Both the position numbers and the translations under genes were made by a program. Positions 23,761 to 42,000 of a stretch of DNA of 64,000 nt are shown one piece after another (position 1 is the first letter of the stretch; each line of letters begins with the position of its first letter). Origin of the DNA: Podarcis raffonei (Eukaryota; Chordata; Lepidosauria; Squamata; Lacertidae); NCBI RefSeq assembly GCF_027172205.1, contig NC_070607.1, forward strand, positions 24,776,069 through 24,840,068, in the 5' to 3' direction. Under the pieces are notes generated by a model. That model searched no databases and was not told the DNA's origin. It was given only the letters and a program-made list of their open reading frames with translations.

Positions 23761-25814
23761 AACTGCTTTGAAAATCCTTTGAAATACTTACTTAAAATAT
23801 GCCCTTTTGATGTCCTGCTTGAACAATTTTAAACCCCAAGATGGAATAATAAATATATTCTCTCATACCTGGTTGAAGGTGAGTTTTGTTATTTTATACT
23901 ATAATTAAAATCATGTATGCTAGCAGCACCATCTTCTTTAACCCTGCAAGGCAAATGAGCCTGATGGGAAAACAGAGATCATTTTATATTCATACTACTA
24001 ATCCAGTAATAGCCTACAAATCATGCCTGGCGTAACACTGGCATTATGAAGTAGACCCTTACGCTAGTGAATTCCAAAATACAGAAACTGAGAATATATG
24101 TAATGTATACCTATACTTTTGACTGCCTAATATTGTGGTCCCCCCTTTTATTAGACATATCTCTGAGTAATCAAACTGTGGGTCAAATTAAGCATAATAT
24201 GAAAGCTCCATGACTTTAATTCCTGACATTTTCTTTTTTAAAAAAAGGCAGAAGCAGAAACACTGATCTGGATTGAGCAAGGCAGGGGAGTTAACCTGCT
24301 TTGCCTGTCCAAATTTCTGCTGAATATGATCTCACACACGCCCCACAACTGTTTGCCCCAGCATATGGGAAAAAAACATATGGGTTGATGTTTCTGAAAG
24401 TTCTTTATTTTTAAGTTGCAGCAAATATGTTCAGAGCCAGTGATTTCCAGCAGGGAAATACCATGAGGGCAGGTTATAACACCACCACCACCACCACTGT
24501 CTATTTTGGATCAGCCCCCCCCCCCCGGCCACAGCTGATTTTTTTAGAAACAAATTTTTGAAGTTCTAGCCATAGAACTCCAGCATCTCACCTAGTTTGA
24601 CCCTCTTCCTGACAAGAACATGTTTGTGGGATTGTGTCTGTCAGTTATGAAATCATAAGAGTTGTATCAAATTGTGTCTTAGAACAGTCTTTGATCCAGC
24701 AAAGTTTCTTTGAGAACAAAAGTGGTGGAGGAGAGGTGATTTTTGCAAATTACAACATTCTCCTGCAGCTCAGCTTTAGGGACTGCAGCAGGGAACTCCA
24801 AGAGGAAATGGGAAAAATGCCCCACCCCTTTTCTGATCCTGGAAGCATCCTCTGGATCAAAGAGCCTTCTTGCAGCAGAGGGACACAATCTGATACAATC
24901 TGTAAATACTACAAACTGAAGCAGATGTATAGTTAATGTAGTGTGTACTGCAGAATATATTTTTTAAAAAGCAGTTGCTACTGGTGCCCAAGTTCCTACG
25001 GAAAGTGTTCAGAAATCTCGTTCAAATAAATAGGTCACATTATTTTAAAGTTCATTTAAATGCTTTTTAAAAATATAAGAACCAAATTTCTGTATTAGTT
25101 TTCACAGATGTTTTTTTTTCCAATCACACTACTGAAGTAAGTATAATGAGATGCATTGCTGAGTTGTAAATCAATGCTGGAAAAGGGGTGCAATAGAATC
25201 TATGATATGGGGCCTTATTAAATCATAGCACAATGTTTGATAAAGGCAGCACTGAAAAGTCCCTTACAGGGGTGGAATAAAGATGATGGGCTATGAATCC
25301 TATTGCACTACATTGAAAGCCTGCAATATTCTTGATTTGATAGCCCCATAATGATAATGGCACAAAAGAGTGAGATAGCACTATTGACTTTATAGGGTGG
25401 TCAAACAATTTGTGAACTTTAACATTTGCTTGAATATTTTTAAATGTTTCTTGTGATAGGCGTATAAATGAGTTTGCTCTTCAGTGGTATTTGAAAGCCT
25501 TGCTGTTTGTGTAAATTTGTGTAGGCTGCTCATGTTTGAGGTATATGCAATAATGTCTAAGCAATAAGTTGCATGTGTATTCAAGGCACTGGTAAATAAG
25601 AATAAAGGAAGAGAATGCAGTATTTCTTGGAATTTCTTCATTCAGATTGTGTGTACTATGTTAAGTAAAACAGCCTACTCCTGTTATGACAAACAGGAAT
25701 GACTTGGCACTCATTGCCAGCTTCTGAATATGGCTACTTTATAAAAAGGCTTATTTCCTGTGGGAAAGGAGTAGCCAGAATTTTCTTCTGCGAACAGTTT
25801 TTAAAATTATTGTA

Positions 25815-26731
25815 CCGTATTTTTCGCTCTATAACACGCACCTGACCATAACACGCACATCGTTTTTAGAGGAGGAAAACAAGGGAAAAAACATTCTGAA
25901 AGAAACAGTGGATGTATCATTTTTGTGCTTCATGCTGTGGCCACAGACATGTGCTCTGATGGTGAATTTGGGGTGACCCAATGCAAAGATCCTGAGAATC
26001 CCTGTGGATCCATGCTTTGTAACCACATTTTTGAACCATTGCAGCCCAAGGCAACAGTGGGTGCGTGATTTTTTTGGTGCAGGCTGTAGCCATGGACATG
26101 CTATGTGATCTGATGGTGAATTTGGGGTGACCCAATGCAAAGATCCTGAGGATCCATGTGGATCTATGCTTTGTAACCACATTTTCAGTGGGGAGCGAAG
26201 GAAAAACAAAGAAGGGACATGAGAGGGGTGTGCAGAGAAGCAGCTGGCTAAGAATGCAGGAGAGGGATTTAACATGAGGGAGGAAAGAAAGAAAGAAAGG
26301 CAAAAGTTCCCCCCCCCCAAGCCAGCCATCTCTCTCTCTCTCTCTCCCTCCCCCCCTCTCCCTCCTCCCCTCTCTCCCTCCCCCCTCTCTCTCCCTCTCC
26401 CCCAGCAGCACCGGAGCACAGAGAGGAATTAGAAGGAACGACACTCTGCTTTCCCTTCTGCTTGCCTGGAGAGGAGGGGCTTTCCCTGCTCTTTGTTCCG
26501 TTTCAGCAAACACAGCAATGAAACAGAGGAGGGTGGGCAGTAAGACCCTGAGGCAGAATGCAGGAAAGCAGCCGCTTCCTCTTTTCAGGTTTCCCTTCTC
26601 CGTGAAGCACGATTTGATTTTTGCCTGATTTTTCGGCTCCAGGGACCACACATTCGCTCAATAACATGCACAGACATTTCCCCTTCCTTTTTAGGAGAAA
26701 AAATCTGCGTGTTATAGAGGGAAAAATATGG
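25815..26731. mobile_element. Non-autonomous DNA transposon, longer CCGTATTTTTCG copy
   Basis: It starts CCGTATTTTTCGCTCTATAA and ends TTATAGAGGGAAAAATATGG, with TA on both sides (25813-25814, 26732-26733). It shares termini and the subterminal ATTTCCCCTTC with the copy at 317. The inside differs: a direct duplication of about 118 bp (25916-26033 and 26069-26187) and a (CT)n-rich tract at 26323-26401. It is 917 bp. Two overlapping minus-strand open frames of about 200-240 codons follow the low-complexity sequence and look non-coding. Confidence 0.75.
26323..26404. repeat. Polypyrimidine tract (CT)n/(CCCTCT)n
   Basis: About 80 bases that are almost all pyrimidine, with mirror symmetry, inside the DNA transposon. 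Confidence 0.8.
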
Positions 26732-27534
26732 TATATACAAGCCTAACACACTGTGAGGTAGAATGAGATGGCTGCCTCGTGTGGCAGAATTAAGACACTA
26801 TAAAAAAGTAATAGCGATCAGCTAAGTAGATTTTTTATAGTGAAGTGTGAAAAGTTATCTCCTATATTGTGATATGCTCTTACAACCAAATATAATACTT
26901 TTGGTTACATAAACATGATCATTGTGGACCCACAACAAGAGTTGCTGTGTATCAATGCCCCTCCAACAAATCTGGAACAGGAATCTTGTAGTGCTGCTTG
27001 GAACATGGGGGTGGGGGTGAGGAGTGAGGAAAGGGTGAAATGGGTCATTTTCTGTATATTTCTCCTGAAATGTTTTTCTGCTGTACTATAGCACTAAAGT
27101 GGTCGGGTTTGCTGTATAGTGGTAATGAGAAGATTTCTGAAAAGTGAAAATGATTTCCATTCCCATTCCTCTCCTGTGAAACCTCACTATACCGTGTGAG
27201 ACCTTTTTCCTTATAGCAGTGATTAAGTGTGTCATCAGATATCCTTTCTTCCTGCTGATTTTGTGAAAAATGAGAGGTCTGGGATGTGTGTCCAAAGGCT
27301 CTGGAAAGAAGATCTTTAATATCAAACAAGTTGTTTTGGGGTTTGTTTGTTTTTTAATGTGATGTTATGCCCATAGTGTGCACAACCTCAGAATTGCACA
27401 TGTATGGTACTTTTTTGTCTTAATAAGTCGCCAATTTGATTTTGTGTGTGTGCCATTTTGAGTTCAAAGTCAGAATACATTGAATACTCAACAGTTGTTT
27501 CCTCCCATCTATTAAGAAGGGCTTATATATATAT

Positions 27535-27905
27535 ATATTATTGTATGTGAAGCATTTTTATCCTGCTTTTCAGGATGGTTTCCATTGCATCTAACAATAA
27601 AGAATATAACAGCAACAACAAATTAAAATCCATTCATGGAACTAAAATAATTACAACAAAACAGCAACACTGAAAGCAGAGAACTTCAGTAAGGGCATTG
27701 AAGTTATAAGCAGAAATCCAGGTTAAAACGTCATTCATTAAAAGTGCTTGCAAAAAATAAAGCAGAGTCATCCAAGTGTCCTTTAGGAACTAATTTCACA
27801 ACTAAGAAAGTTGTATCTGCTGACTTCAGAAGGCAGGACACCTTGTGCAGGCCTGACCTAAGTGGTTGTTCCCTCAGTGTGCAGTGTTCATAATTTTTAT
27901 ATCAT
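27535..27905 (-). repeat. Old L2/CR1-type LINE 3' region
   Basis: TTTTTATCCTGCTTTTCAGG, then AACAGCAACAACAAATTAAA and GCCTGACCTAAGTGG, resembles the inverted relics at 14865 and 33690. Low confidence in exact limits. Confidence 0.35.
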
Positions 27906-29137
27906 TTCTGGTTGTTGAGCCACTCCATTATTCTACATCTGTGGATTTCAAATGTTTGCAGAACCTTCTTCCACATTTACTTGTTTGGTGATGAATTGTT
28001 GTGTGACTTCCACACAACCCCTGTGCCTCTTGTAATCAGTTCCTGGGAATGTTTGAGCCACATACATTGTTCATATGGGATGCTAGTCAAGCTTGTTGAG
28101 TATCATTAACATACCTTGCATGAACTGAGGATGTATGTAATTCAGTAGGCAGAGCCATTATTCCCTCTGCAGCTGCTTCTACTTGCAAAGTTAGTAGCAG
28201 TAGGCAATCTTGTCATTTTGTCTACTCATTTGAACATTCTTAATAGCAGCACTATAGTTCCATGTGGACATAATAAAGCAATACAATAATATGACTGTGT
28301 AACTACTGGCGTTTGTTTTTCTATGAGCCACTTAGTTCATTCTTTTTCTGTTCTCACTTGCTATTCTACAATTTAGATCTGTATAGCAGCATTGAATAAA
28401 CTGACAATTCTTTTTCATAGTCTCCAATTGTAGAAACATTAGGAGAAATGGATAAACGATTTCTACAGATGTTTAAAGCTACTGGACTATAAAGCTTAAT
28501 TGTTTTGTGAATCCGAGAACTTAACGTGCCAAAGCAATAAGAGATGTGATACAATTAAATATTGCTTTACTGTAGAAAGCAACATTGTAAGTGCTTTTGT
28601 AAACAATATTATTGATTATACATATACAGACTAATTTCTGTGCACTTAATGAAATTCACTGCAGTCTACACAAGCTAATGGCAGTTTTATTACCTGCCAT
28701 AGTATTAAACTTGTTGCTGCTGCAAACTAACAGAGCACTATTTTACAATGAATAAAGGGCACACACACAATAATAAATAAAATGCTAGTAATACTCTGAA
28801 TTAAGTAGCTGAATTTTTCAGGGTTGTCAGATAGTTTCATTTTTTAACAGTTGGAAAAATAATGTGTTGGGTACCCTATCTGTTCCCCAATTCATTCAGT
28901 GCCACTTGTAAAGCTAAGTTCTGATTAAAGACCTGAGGTGGTGTTTTTTTCTTTACCTGCCAGAATGGTGGTTCTTCCAGAATGGATCATAGTTTTAATT
29001 GATATGTCCACAGCACCGGTGTTGAGCTGCTAGTGGAATATTTGACATCAATATGTATTTTTGTCTGTTCAGTTTTGCTTTCCTTTTTTTTAAAAAAAAA
29101 AGTTAATTACTTTGGTGCAAGGTTTTGCATACTTTAG

Positions 29138-29283
29138 GAAAGGCTTCCTCAACCTCCTCTCTCCAGATGTTTTTGGCCTACAACTCCCATGATCCCTAGC
29201 TAGCAGGACCAGTGGTCAGGGATGATGGGAATTGTAGTCTCAAAAAACATCTAGAGGGCCGAGGTTGAAGAAGCCTGCTTTAG
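29138..29283. repeat. Fold-back MITE-like repeat
   Basis: Outer arms AGGCTTCCTCAACCTC and GAGGTTGAAGAAGCCT pair, and so do CTACAACTCCCATGATCC and GGATGATGGGAATTGTAG. TAGCTAGCAGGACCA lies in the loop, as in the copy at 60352. Confidence 0.7.
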
Positions 29284-29767
29284 AATTTCACAGCCTTTCC
29301 ATTACTGGTGGAAAAACTTCACAGGTGGGCAACCTGCGGGCACCTGCAAACGACCTGTTGTTGCCAGGAGGATCTGTTCTTCCTGCCTTCCGCTGGGCAG
29401 GGAGGGAGAAAGAAAGGGGGTGGCAACAGAAAGAGAGCAAAAGGAAGAAAGGAGGTTTTAGAGGGAGAAGGGTGACCTCACCTACTCTCTGTTCTGTCCT
29501 TAGCCATCACGGGGAACGCTGTGGTCGAAAGTTTTCAAATCCTGGCCGCTTCAGCACCAACAGGTGTCACACTGGAACAAATAAAATAACCACTCTTTTC
29601 GGTTTTGCATTTCTTAGGATTCAGCAGAGCTAAGGCGCAATTTGTCGCACCAGGGACGAGCTGCTGTTTGGGGGCGGTGTTTAGATTTCAGCCAGGTCTG
29701 GGGAAATCTGAAAAAAGAAGGGGGGGGTCGTGTGTGGGGATCCAATAAATCCAAGATGTGTGATCTT

Positions 29768-29822
29768 TAAAGGTAAAGGGACCCCTGACCATTAGGTCCA
29801 GTCGTGGCCGACTCTGGTCTTT
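29768..29822 (-). mobile_element. Sauria SINE 3' fragment
   Basis: AAAGGTAAAGGGACCCCTGA then CCATTAGGTCCAGTCGTG is the inverted 3' end of a Sauria SINE. The rest of the element is absent. Confidence 0.7.
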
Positions 29823-30139
29823 ACACACACGCAAATAGGGGACGGCGTGGTTATCTATCCACAGTCAGCATCGACTAGTAAATGAAGAGGACCCTATGGA
29901 TTAAATGACTGACACGATAAAGCACCTTTTGCTCCATTGGTCACCACCAAGGCTTAATTTCCTCACGTGAAAAGGGACAATGATCGAGCTTACTCGCCTT
30001 GAAACCTCTGACATGGGAAGCTAAGCGCCATTGGCTAAGCTGTGAGGCTTATAGTCACTCCATGGAGAAGGAAAGGCACTCGTAGCATGCTCAGTGCTAT
30101 TATTTACACTCCCCCCCCTTTCAAAACGAAGCCTGAAGG

Positions 30140-30600
30140 TTCGGGGGGAGGAAAGGCGGGAAGAGAAAAACTGTTCTCCTCACGCCCGGAGCTCGCGACG
30201 GGAGAGAAGCGGCCTCTGCGGTTACCGTGGAAACGAGGAACCTAACGTCTCTCGCTTTTTTTTTTTTACCTCGCGCCCTCGCCTTTTTGAATTCGCGGAG
30301 CGCTGGGTTCCAGGCCCCGCCCCCCACCTCCCGCACGCGCGCACAAACCATTCTCCCCACCCGGTTCAGTCCCGTTGGCCCTTTGAGCTCCGCCCTGATC
30401 TCGCAGCGTCGGCTCTCGCGAGAAGTGGGTCGCATCTCGTGACTGGGCCCCCCGAAGAGGTCGAGGAAACAGGTAAGCGGCAGTTGTCCTCCCCCCGCCA
30501 CCGGTGAAATTCGGGTGGGTGTGTAGTGGCGTGTCACGCGCATTGCGTGACAGGCATCCGGGCTCCGCTGCGCGTTGTGGGAGGCGAGGCCTTCCCTCTG
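30140..30600 (+). promoter_or_regulatory. HCCS: CpG-rich promoter and non-coding exon 1 of HCCS
   Basis: The block is rich in undepleted CpG within otherwise CpG-poor DNA. It contains an RFX X-box-like GTTACCGTGGAAAC at 30221-30234, GC boxes (CCCCGCCCCCC) near 30317, and a perfect TCTCGCGAGA palindrome at 30414-30423. This palindrome is a known core-promoter element of TATA-less housekeeping genes. A strong donor, ACAG|GTAAGC, follows at 30472/30473, so a non-coding exon 1 probably ends at 30472 and splices to 32888. The start of transcription is not fixed by sequence; it is probably near the palindrome. Housekeeping-type expression would fit a mitochondrial heme lyase. Confidence 0.75.
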
Positions 30601-30944
30601 AGGGAGAAGCGCCCTTCAGGCTTTCCCCACTGAACGCATGAGCTGGTTTTGGTGACCAAGGAGACACCCCCCCCCACCTTACACAAGTCCAGCTCCCCAT
30701 CTCATGGCCTCGGCCTGCTCAGGTCGCCCTGATCTGCCTGTGTTGTTGTGTGAAGGCTGGGATGTGGCTGGTGATGTGTGTGCTGCCCCACGTCCCTGCG
30801 CATACAGCTCCCCCTAATGCATTGCATTGGTCTTATAACCGTCAAGGACCCCTGCAAGGTGACCCTGGGCAGATCCTCCTAAAAGCCGGAAATCCAGGTT
30901 CTCATTCTGCGCTCCCCACCCCCATCTCCTTTCCTACTAAAAGA

Positions 30945-31170
30945 CAGTGGTACCTCGGGTTACGTATGCTTCAGGTTACAGACTCCGCTGACCCAGAAAT
31001 ATTACCTCGGGTTAAGAACTTTGCTTCAGGATGAGAACAGAAATCGTGCAGTGGCAGGGCAGCGGCAGCAGGAGGCCCCATTAGCTAAAGTGGCGCTTCA
31101 GGTTGAGAACAGTTTCAGGTCTAGAACAGACCTCCAGAACGAATTAAGTAGTTAACTTGAGGTACCACTG
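30945..31170. mobile_element. Tc1/mariner-type MITE, second copy
   Basis: CAGTGGTACCTCGGGTTA begins at 30945 and GAGGTACCACTG ends at 31170; TA follows at 31171, and the left flank has become GA. The inside (ACTCCGCTGACCCAGAAATA and onward) is nearly identical to the copy at 5580. It is in HCCS intron 1. Confidence 0.82.
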
Positions 31171-31273
31171 TACTAAAATTAGCTAAATCATTGATCCTTT
31201 GCCTGCCTTCACATGGCATCTCCAAATGCTGTCGGGCTGCCTCATCTTGGAAGCAGCAGGATAGAAAAAAAGT

Positions 31274-31427
31274 CAAAGAATCCCACAATTGTAGAGTCGG
31301 AAGGGACCACGAGGATTATCTAGTCCAACCCCCTGCAGTGCAGGGATCTTTTGGCCAACGTGGGGCTCGAACCCATGGCCCTGAGATTCAGAGTCTCATG
31401 CTCCACTGACTCAGGTATCCCAGGTAT
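31274..31427 (-). mobile_element. tRNA-Lys-derived SINE, inverted
   Basis: On the minus strand it has the same order as the copy at 17508: tRNA-Lys head (GAGCATGAGACTCTGAATCT, then GGGTTCGAGCCCC), GCACTGCAGGGGGTTGGACT and the CR1-like end at ACAATTGTGGGATT. It is in HCCS intron 1. Confidence 0.85.
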
Positions 31428-31477
31428 GCAGTAGTTGTATCCTGGTTTTGACCTTTTAAACTGCAAGGTGCTGGACT

Positions 31478-31735
31478 GGATAAGAAGAAGAAGAGGAGTT
31501 TGGATTTGATATCCCGCTTTATCACTACCCGAAGGAGTCTCAAAGCGGCTAACATTCTCCTTTCCCTTCCTCCCCCACAACAAACACTCTGTGAGGTGAG
31601 TGGGGCTGAGAGACTTCAGAGAAGTGTGACTAGCCCAAGGTCACCCAGCAGCTGCATGTGGAGGAGCGGAGACGCGAACCCAGTTCACCAGTTTACGAGT
31701 CCACCGCTCTTAACCGCTACACCACACTGGCTCTA
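31478..31735 (-). mobile_element. tRNA-derived SINE, inverted
   Basis: Read on the minus strand, the head AGTGTGGTGTAGCGGTTAAG with a B box near GGGTTCGCGTCTCC is followed by GTGACCTTGGGCTAGTCACA. A tail with AAGCGGGATATCAAATCC and a TTCTTC run comes after. This is a standard squamate SINE plan. The older relics at 46926, 48470 and 58415 share the GACCTTGGGC core, like CORE/MIR-type SINEs. Confidence 0.75.
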
Positions 31736-32470
31736 AAGAACCTTGTTACTTTTTTTCAGCTCCCGTTCTCTATTTAGAGTGAGAAAAAGAAATCCCCTAA
31801 GAGTTATCCTGTTTCTCCCCTCCTTTTTGAGGCCTTCAGGTCTGTGTGGTGGCTAGCGCCCACAGGAGATGGAAGCTTGAAAGGCAGGGAGAACAATGGT
31901 AAGTGGAGCTAGAGCCAATGACAAGCGGAACCAACCAGTTCTAGTTTTGTTCCCATCCTCCTTGATAAGTTCAGGGGCAACACAGACTAAGGCGGAGGAA
32001 GCTGACAGCCACTGTCACCCATAAGACTGGTTGTAGGAAGACAGGCAGGTGGGGGCTGGCTGAAGCTGGTGGAACAGTGTCCCTTTTGCCCTAATCGACC
32101 AGTCTCCACTGCTTCAAGAACTATAGTTGTTCATGTATTTCAGGTAGCTTCCTCTGTTTCTGTACGTTTGACGCACAGAAAATTCTCACCATCCAGGTGA
32201 ATGGTGGCTGTGACTACCTGAAAGCGCTTGGACATGGACAGGTGTGCATGTTACCAAATTCCTTTTTGATGTGGAAAATCAAGTCTGTGTAGTCACTGCA
32301 TGAAATGCTCTGAGAGTGTCTTGCCATTGAATCCTTTGGCGAAGCCCCCCTCCGAGTAGGAATATTAGTAAGATTTGAAGTACCCCAGACATTTCCCCCC
32401 CCCTGTAAATTTCAAAGATGGGTGTGGAAAGTAGGTGGAAGTGCAGTTGATAGTTCCTGGTTTATATTTA

Positions 32471-32560
32471 CAAGCATCCCCCACTTACACAGGGGTTATG
32501 TTCCAGCCCCCCATGTGCATAACTGAAATCACGTAAAATGGGGAGCACCCCACTTTAATA
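32471..32560 (+). mobile_element. Tigger-like DNA transposon end fragment
   Basis: CATCCCCCACTTACACAGGG, GTTATGTTCCAGCCCCC and TGAAATCACGTAAAATGGGG follow the layout of Tigger/MER2-type ends. One end only. Confidence 0.5.
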
Positions 32561-32887
32561 GGGGGGCATGTGGTGAGGAGGAGAGAGAGAGAGACGTGTG
32601 CTGCCAAGGCTGCTGCCCAATGCACCTTCCCTTGTTCGAAGCTGCTGCCTGGAAGTCACTCAGGGTCTCTGTCTGTCCTATTCCGAGCCTTCTATCACTT
32701 GGGGCCATTGTCCCGAGCCTTCCCTCCAGTATTTAATAACGGTCACGGCCATGCTTCATACCTGACCATAACTACTCACTTTCAGTCTCTGAAATTATTA
32801 TTCTTAGCAAGTCACCTTTCTGGTTTTATTTCTCCATTTTTCTAGTAAATAATACACTGTATTAATATGCTTGACTTTGCATTTCAG

Positions 32888-32911
32888 ATGCCCTGTCAAA
32901 TCTGGTTTTAA
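32888..32911 (+). promoter_or_regulatory. HCCS: Upstream short ORF in HCCS exon 2 leader
   Basis: Exon 2 begins at 32888, immediately after CAG, with an ATG that opens a seven-codon frame (M-P-C-Q-I-W-F) closed by TAA at 32909-32911. This is 13 bases before the HCCS start at 32925. The start context is set partly by the last bases of exon 1 (GAAACAG). It could damp translation of HCCS; whether it does is inference. Confidence 0.5.
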
Positions 32912-32924
32912 GGACGAGGTTCTC

Positions 32925-39010
<6,086 letters not shown>

Positions 39011-39077
39011 CTAAATTTGCACGGTATGAACAGTTACACTATTTGGGCAAAGTGGTGCTGCTCTAACTTTGGACTTT

Positions 39078-39083
39078 AATAAA
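39078..39083 (+). terminator. HCCS: Proximal poly(A) signal of HCCS
   Basis: AATAAA lies 68 bases after the stop and would give a very short 3' UTR. Further AATAAA hexamers at 39398-39403, 40039-40044 and 40760-40765 could serve longer transcripts; the last is followed by a T/GT-rich stretch, as a strong site would be. Sequence alone cannot rank them. Confidence 0.4.
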
Positions 39084-42000
39084 AGTTTATGGTGACTTAA
39101 GTCAACAGCATTCTACTTTCCATTGGAGGAGAAATTACATTTATTTAAACAAGCCTCTCATTAAATAATACAGTGTGTGTGTTGTCCAACGGTGTTGACC
39201 TTTCAGAAAAACTATGGAAACATGCTCAATAAGGAATACGGAAGGCACTCAACTAGTGAATGTAGTATATCAGTGCTATGAAATGGGAGTAGCTGTAATC
39301 TTAGTGGACGAGCAATTACAACCTTTTAACAGCGATAACATAAAACCTGAAAGATGAGTGCATAAACTGTTTTCAAATTATACCTTCTGCTGTAAAAAAT
39401 AAAATGACATTTAGTCTTTTAAAATCCACAAAATCCTTTTTGAGTGACTTACATACTAAAATGTCCATAGATTTTATATTATACTGAGTGTATATGCTCT
39501 CAAGGTAACCATGATTCGTGCACAACCATATGTGTAACTGACTCAGTTTAAAAGCAATCAGAAGTCATCTGAATCAACAGCATTCATATCCTGCCTTTTA
39601 TATTAAGCTGAAATTAAGGTGGCGCTTGGCTAATTAAGTTGCTCTTCTGAAAAAAAAAATGCACTTACGTCGGAGTGTGGTTCTGTATTTACCCTTTTAA
39701 GAAGAAAGGTGTCTTAAAACATATCAATGCCAAAGTTAGTTATGCAGTGCAAAAATGTATTGTTAATGGAACCGCCTTTAAAACATTTCATTTAGTTTGA
39801 TGAATGTAGGCAAAAATATTGCTTTCCAGAGATGACAGCATTTGCCACTAAATCCAAACTTACACATAAATAAGTCTTTTAGCTTGTGTTGGAAATGTAA
39901 CAACTGCTCTCAGGTTAAAACCTGAGTGTACCATTTCCCTGTTCAGATGGCTGCAGACAAGTCACTTGGCCAATCGTAGGTGCAGTTGAGTTGATAACCA
40001 TTCTATACCAGTGCTGCTGGTTGTATCTAGGAAAACACAATAAATTTATGAGGATTGCACACTCAGTTTGTCCTTCTCACCTCCACTCCTTTTGGCTTTA
40101 AAAGGACAGAGCACAAGGACAAGCAAGGTGAGTGAAGACAGAGTTGGGTGATTCACTCTTGTATAATTGTTTGCAAGGCTGTTGTACACATCCCTTGCAA
40201 GAATATTCTTCAAGAGCCTTTGAATAAAGAAGGAATTATTCGCACAAAAAATAAAGATATAATAATAAGAACATTTGCAAAGAGGAATTGGGGGAGGATG
40301 CTGCTAGGGAGAAAACCGTTGATAGAATATTATTATTATTGTTATTAATTGAATTTATATACCGCCCTATACATGGGGGGTCTCAGGGTGGTTCACAGAA
40401 TAAAATCAATATATAAAACCACAACACACACACACACACACACACATTGATTATTAGGATATCAAATAATGTTTTTGTTGAAGGATCTATATACTCAACA
40501 TTATTCAGAATTGATTTGCTAAATTAAATCATCTTGGAATTGTGTTTGAAAAAGCATACAGGGTAGGTATAAAACAGCAAGGAGTATCTATATAGATATG
40601 TAGATGCAATAATTTTACCTCTTGACATGGTATTCGCATGTCTACAAGATGCACTTGCTGTCCAATCATCCATAGTTCTGGTGTGTGTACATTTATCTTC
40701 ATTGTATATAGATGAATTCAGTTACATGTCAACTACTTCATAGGTGTGTCTTTGGTTTTAATAAACTATTTTTTACTTTATTGCTTGTCTGATTTTATTT
40801 TCTTGGGGTAAACACTTCAGTGATTTGGTGATACCTTAGCAATGCACAAAGCATTCAAAGCCTTGGAGTTCCTTAAATGTTTCCATGCCTGTGGGCTTTT
40901 TGACTAAGTCAGTAAGGCTGGAACAAAGCATGATACATCTGTGCAGAAGCCTGCTTTAATTGCACATTGCTCTTGCTGGGTTGGGGAGATTTTGTGCAGC
41001 CTGAAAAGTCCCCTCCAGGATTGCCAGGATACAAAACCAAACTGCCCTCAAGGTTATGTGGCTTCCCCCATCATCTGTATGGTAGGCGTGGATGTCTTCG
41101 AGGACAAAAACCTATATATGGGTCCCAGTATTAAATATATTGGGCCAAATGCACAGACACTTTGAAACTGAAAATACATGCATCTGAATTCATCAGTATG
41201 GGCCATTTATGCACAGAAATGTAACATCAAAATTTCCAGGAATGCTTGCTCTATACAGAATATGTATTTACTGAGTACCCATTTGGCAGAGTTCATAAAA
41301 AATGCATTAAGCCAAACTTTCAGATTTGCCTCCTTTGCATTTTGTGAGGAGAAGCTGTTTCATGGCATGAATATTACCAGGAAAGACATTTTTTCAAATG
41401 AAAATAAGTTTCTTAAATTGCATTTTGTTTTGTTTTTAATTCATCATTTTACTCAGAATTTTCTGTGCCTTTTCTGTTCCTTTAAAAGGAGACACATGGA
41501 TCATACTTTACTTGCTTGTATTGGAACAAAAAAATGCAGTGTTCTTGTTTCGGGCCTCTAGTCAGGTTTTTTTTTAACACTTTTAAGTTCATTCAGGAAT
41601 ATGTTAGCACCTGTGAGCCATTTGCTCAGATCTAAATGATTAACTCTACCTTGCAAAAATAAGGGACTTGATTTCCCCCCTCTGGAAATGACAGCTATGT
41701 TTCCTTTTGTGATGAAATAAAACCTGTAGTTAAGAATTTATGAAGATGCAGATGGTCTCCACTTAATCTGACCTTTCTCAAATTGTAGGTATGAATTAAT
41801 TGCACAGGATGATGCTATTGTGACTGCATTAACACCACAAATGTCATGGTAGGCCATCAGATACTTGCAAAGTTGAGGAGTCATAAGAAAAAGATTAAAA
41901 CTCTGTTTACAACATTTAAATCTGCTCTGACCTTTATAAAGTACAGTTTACTTTCCAAAGAAATATGCTGCCTGACTGTATAATAGCAATTAAGCATTCA

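Larger units (their letters stand above)
18771..25200 (+). other. TLCD4 3' UTR and downstream intergenic DNA
   Basis: AT-rich sequence after the TLCD4 stop with no exon I can support. No poly(A) signal is decisive: ATTAAA near 21952, AATAAA near 22431 and AATAAA near 23847 are all possible ends. Contents otherwise are the dispersed repeats listed separately at 21604-21737, 21955-22045 and 23671-23760, and a (CCA)n run near 24481. Confidence 0.4.

Noticed and set aside
25829-26651. Protein-coding gene on the minus strand (196 and 244 codon frames)
   Set aside because: The frames overlap each other, consist of low-complexity CT-tract and duplicated transposon sequence, and show no known domain.
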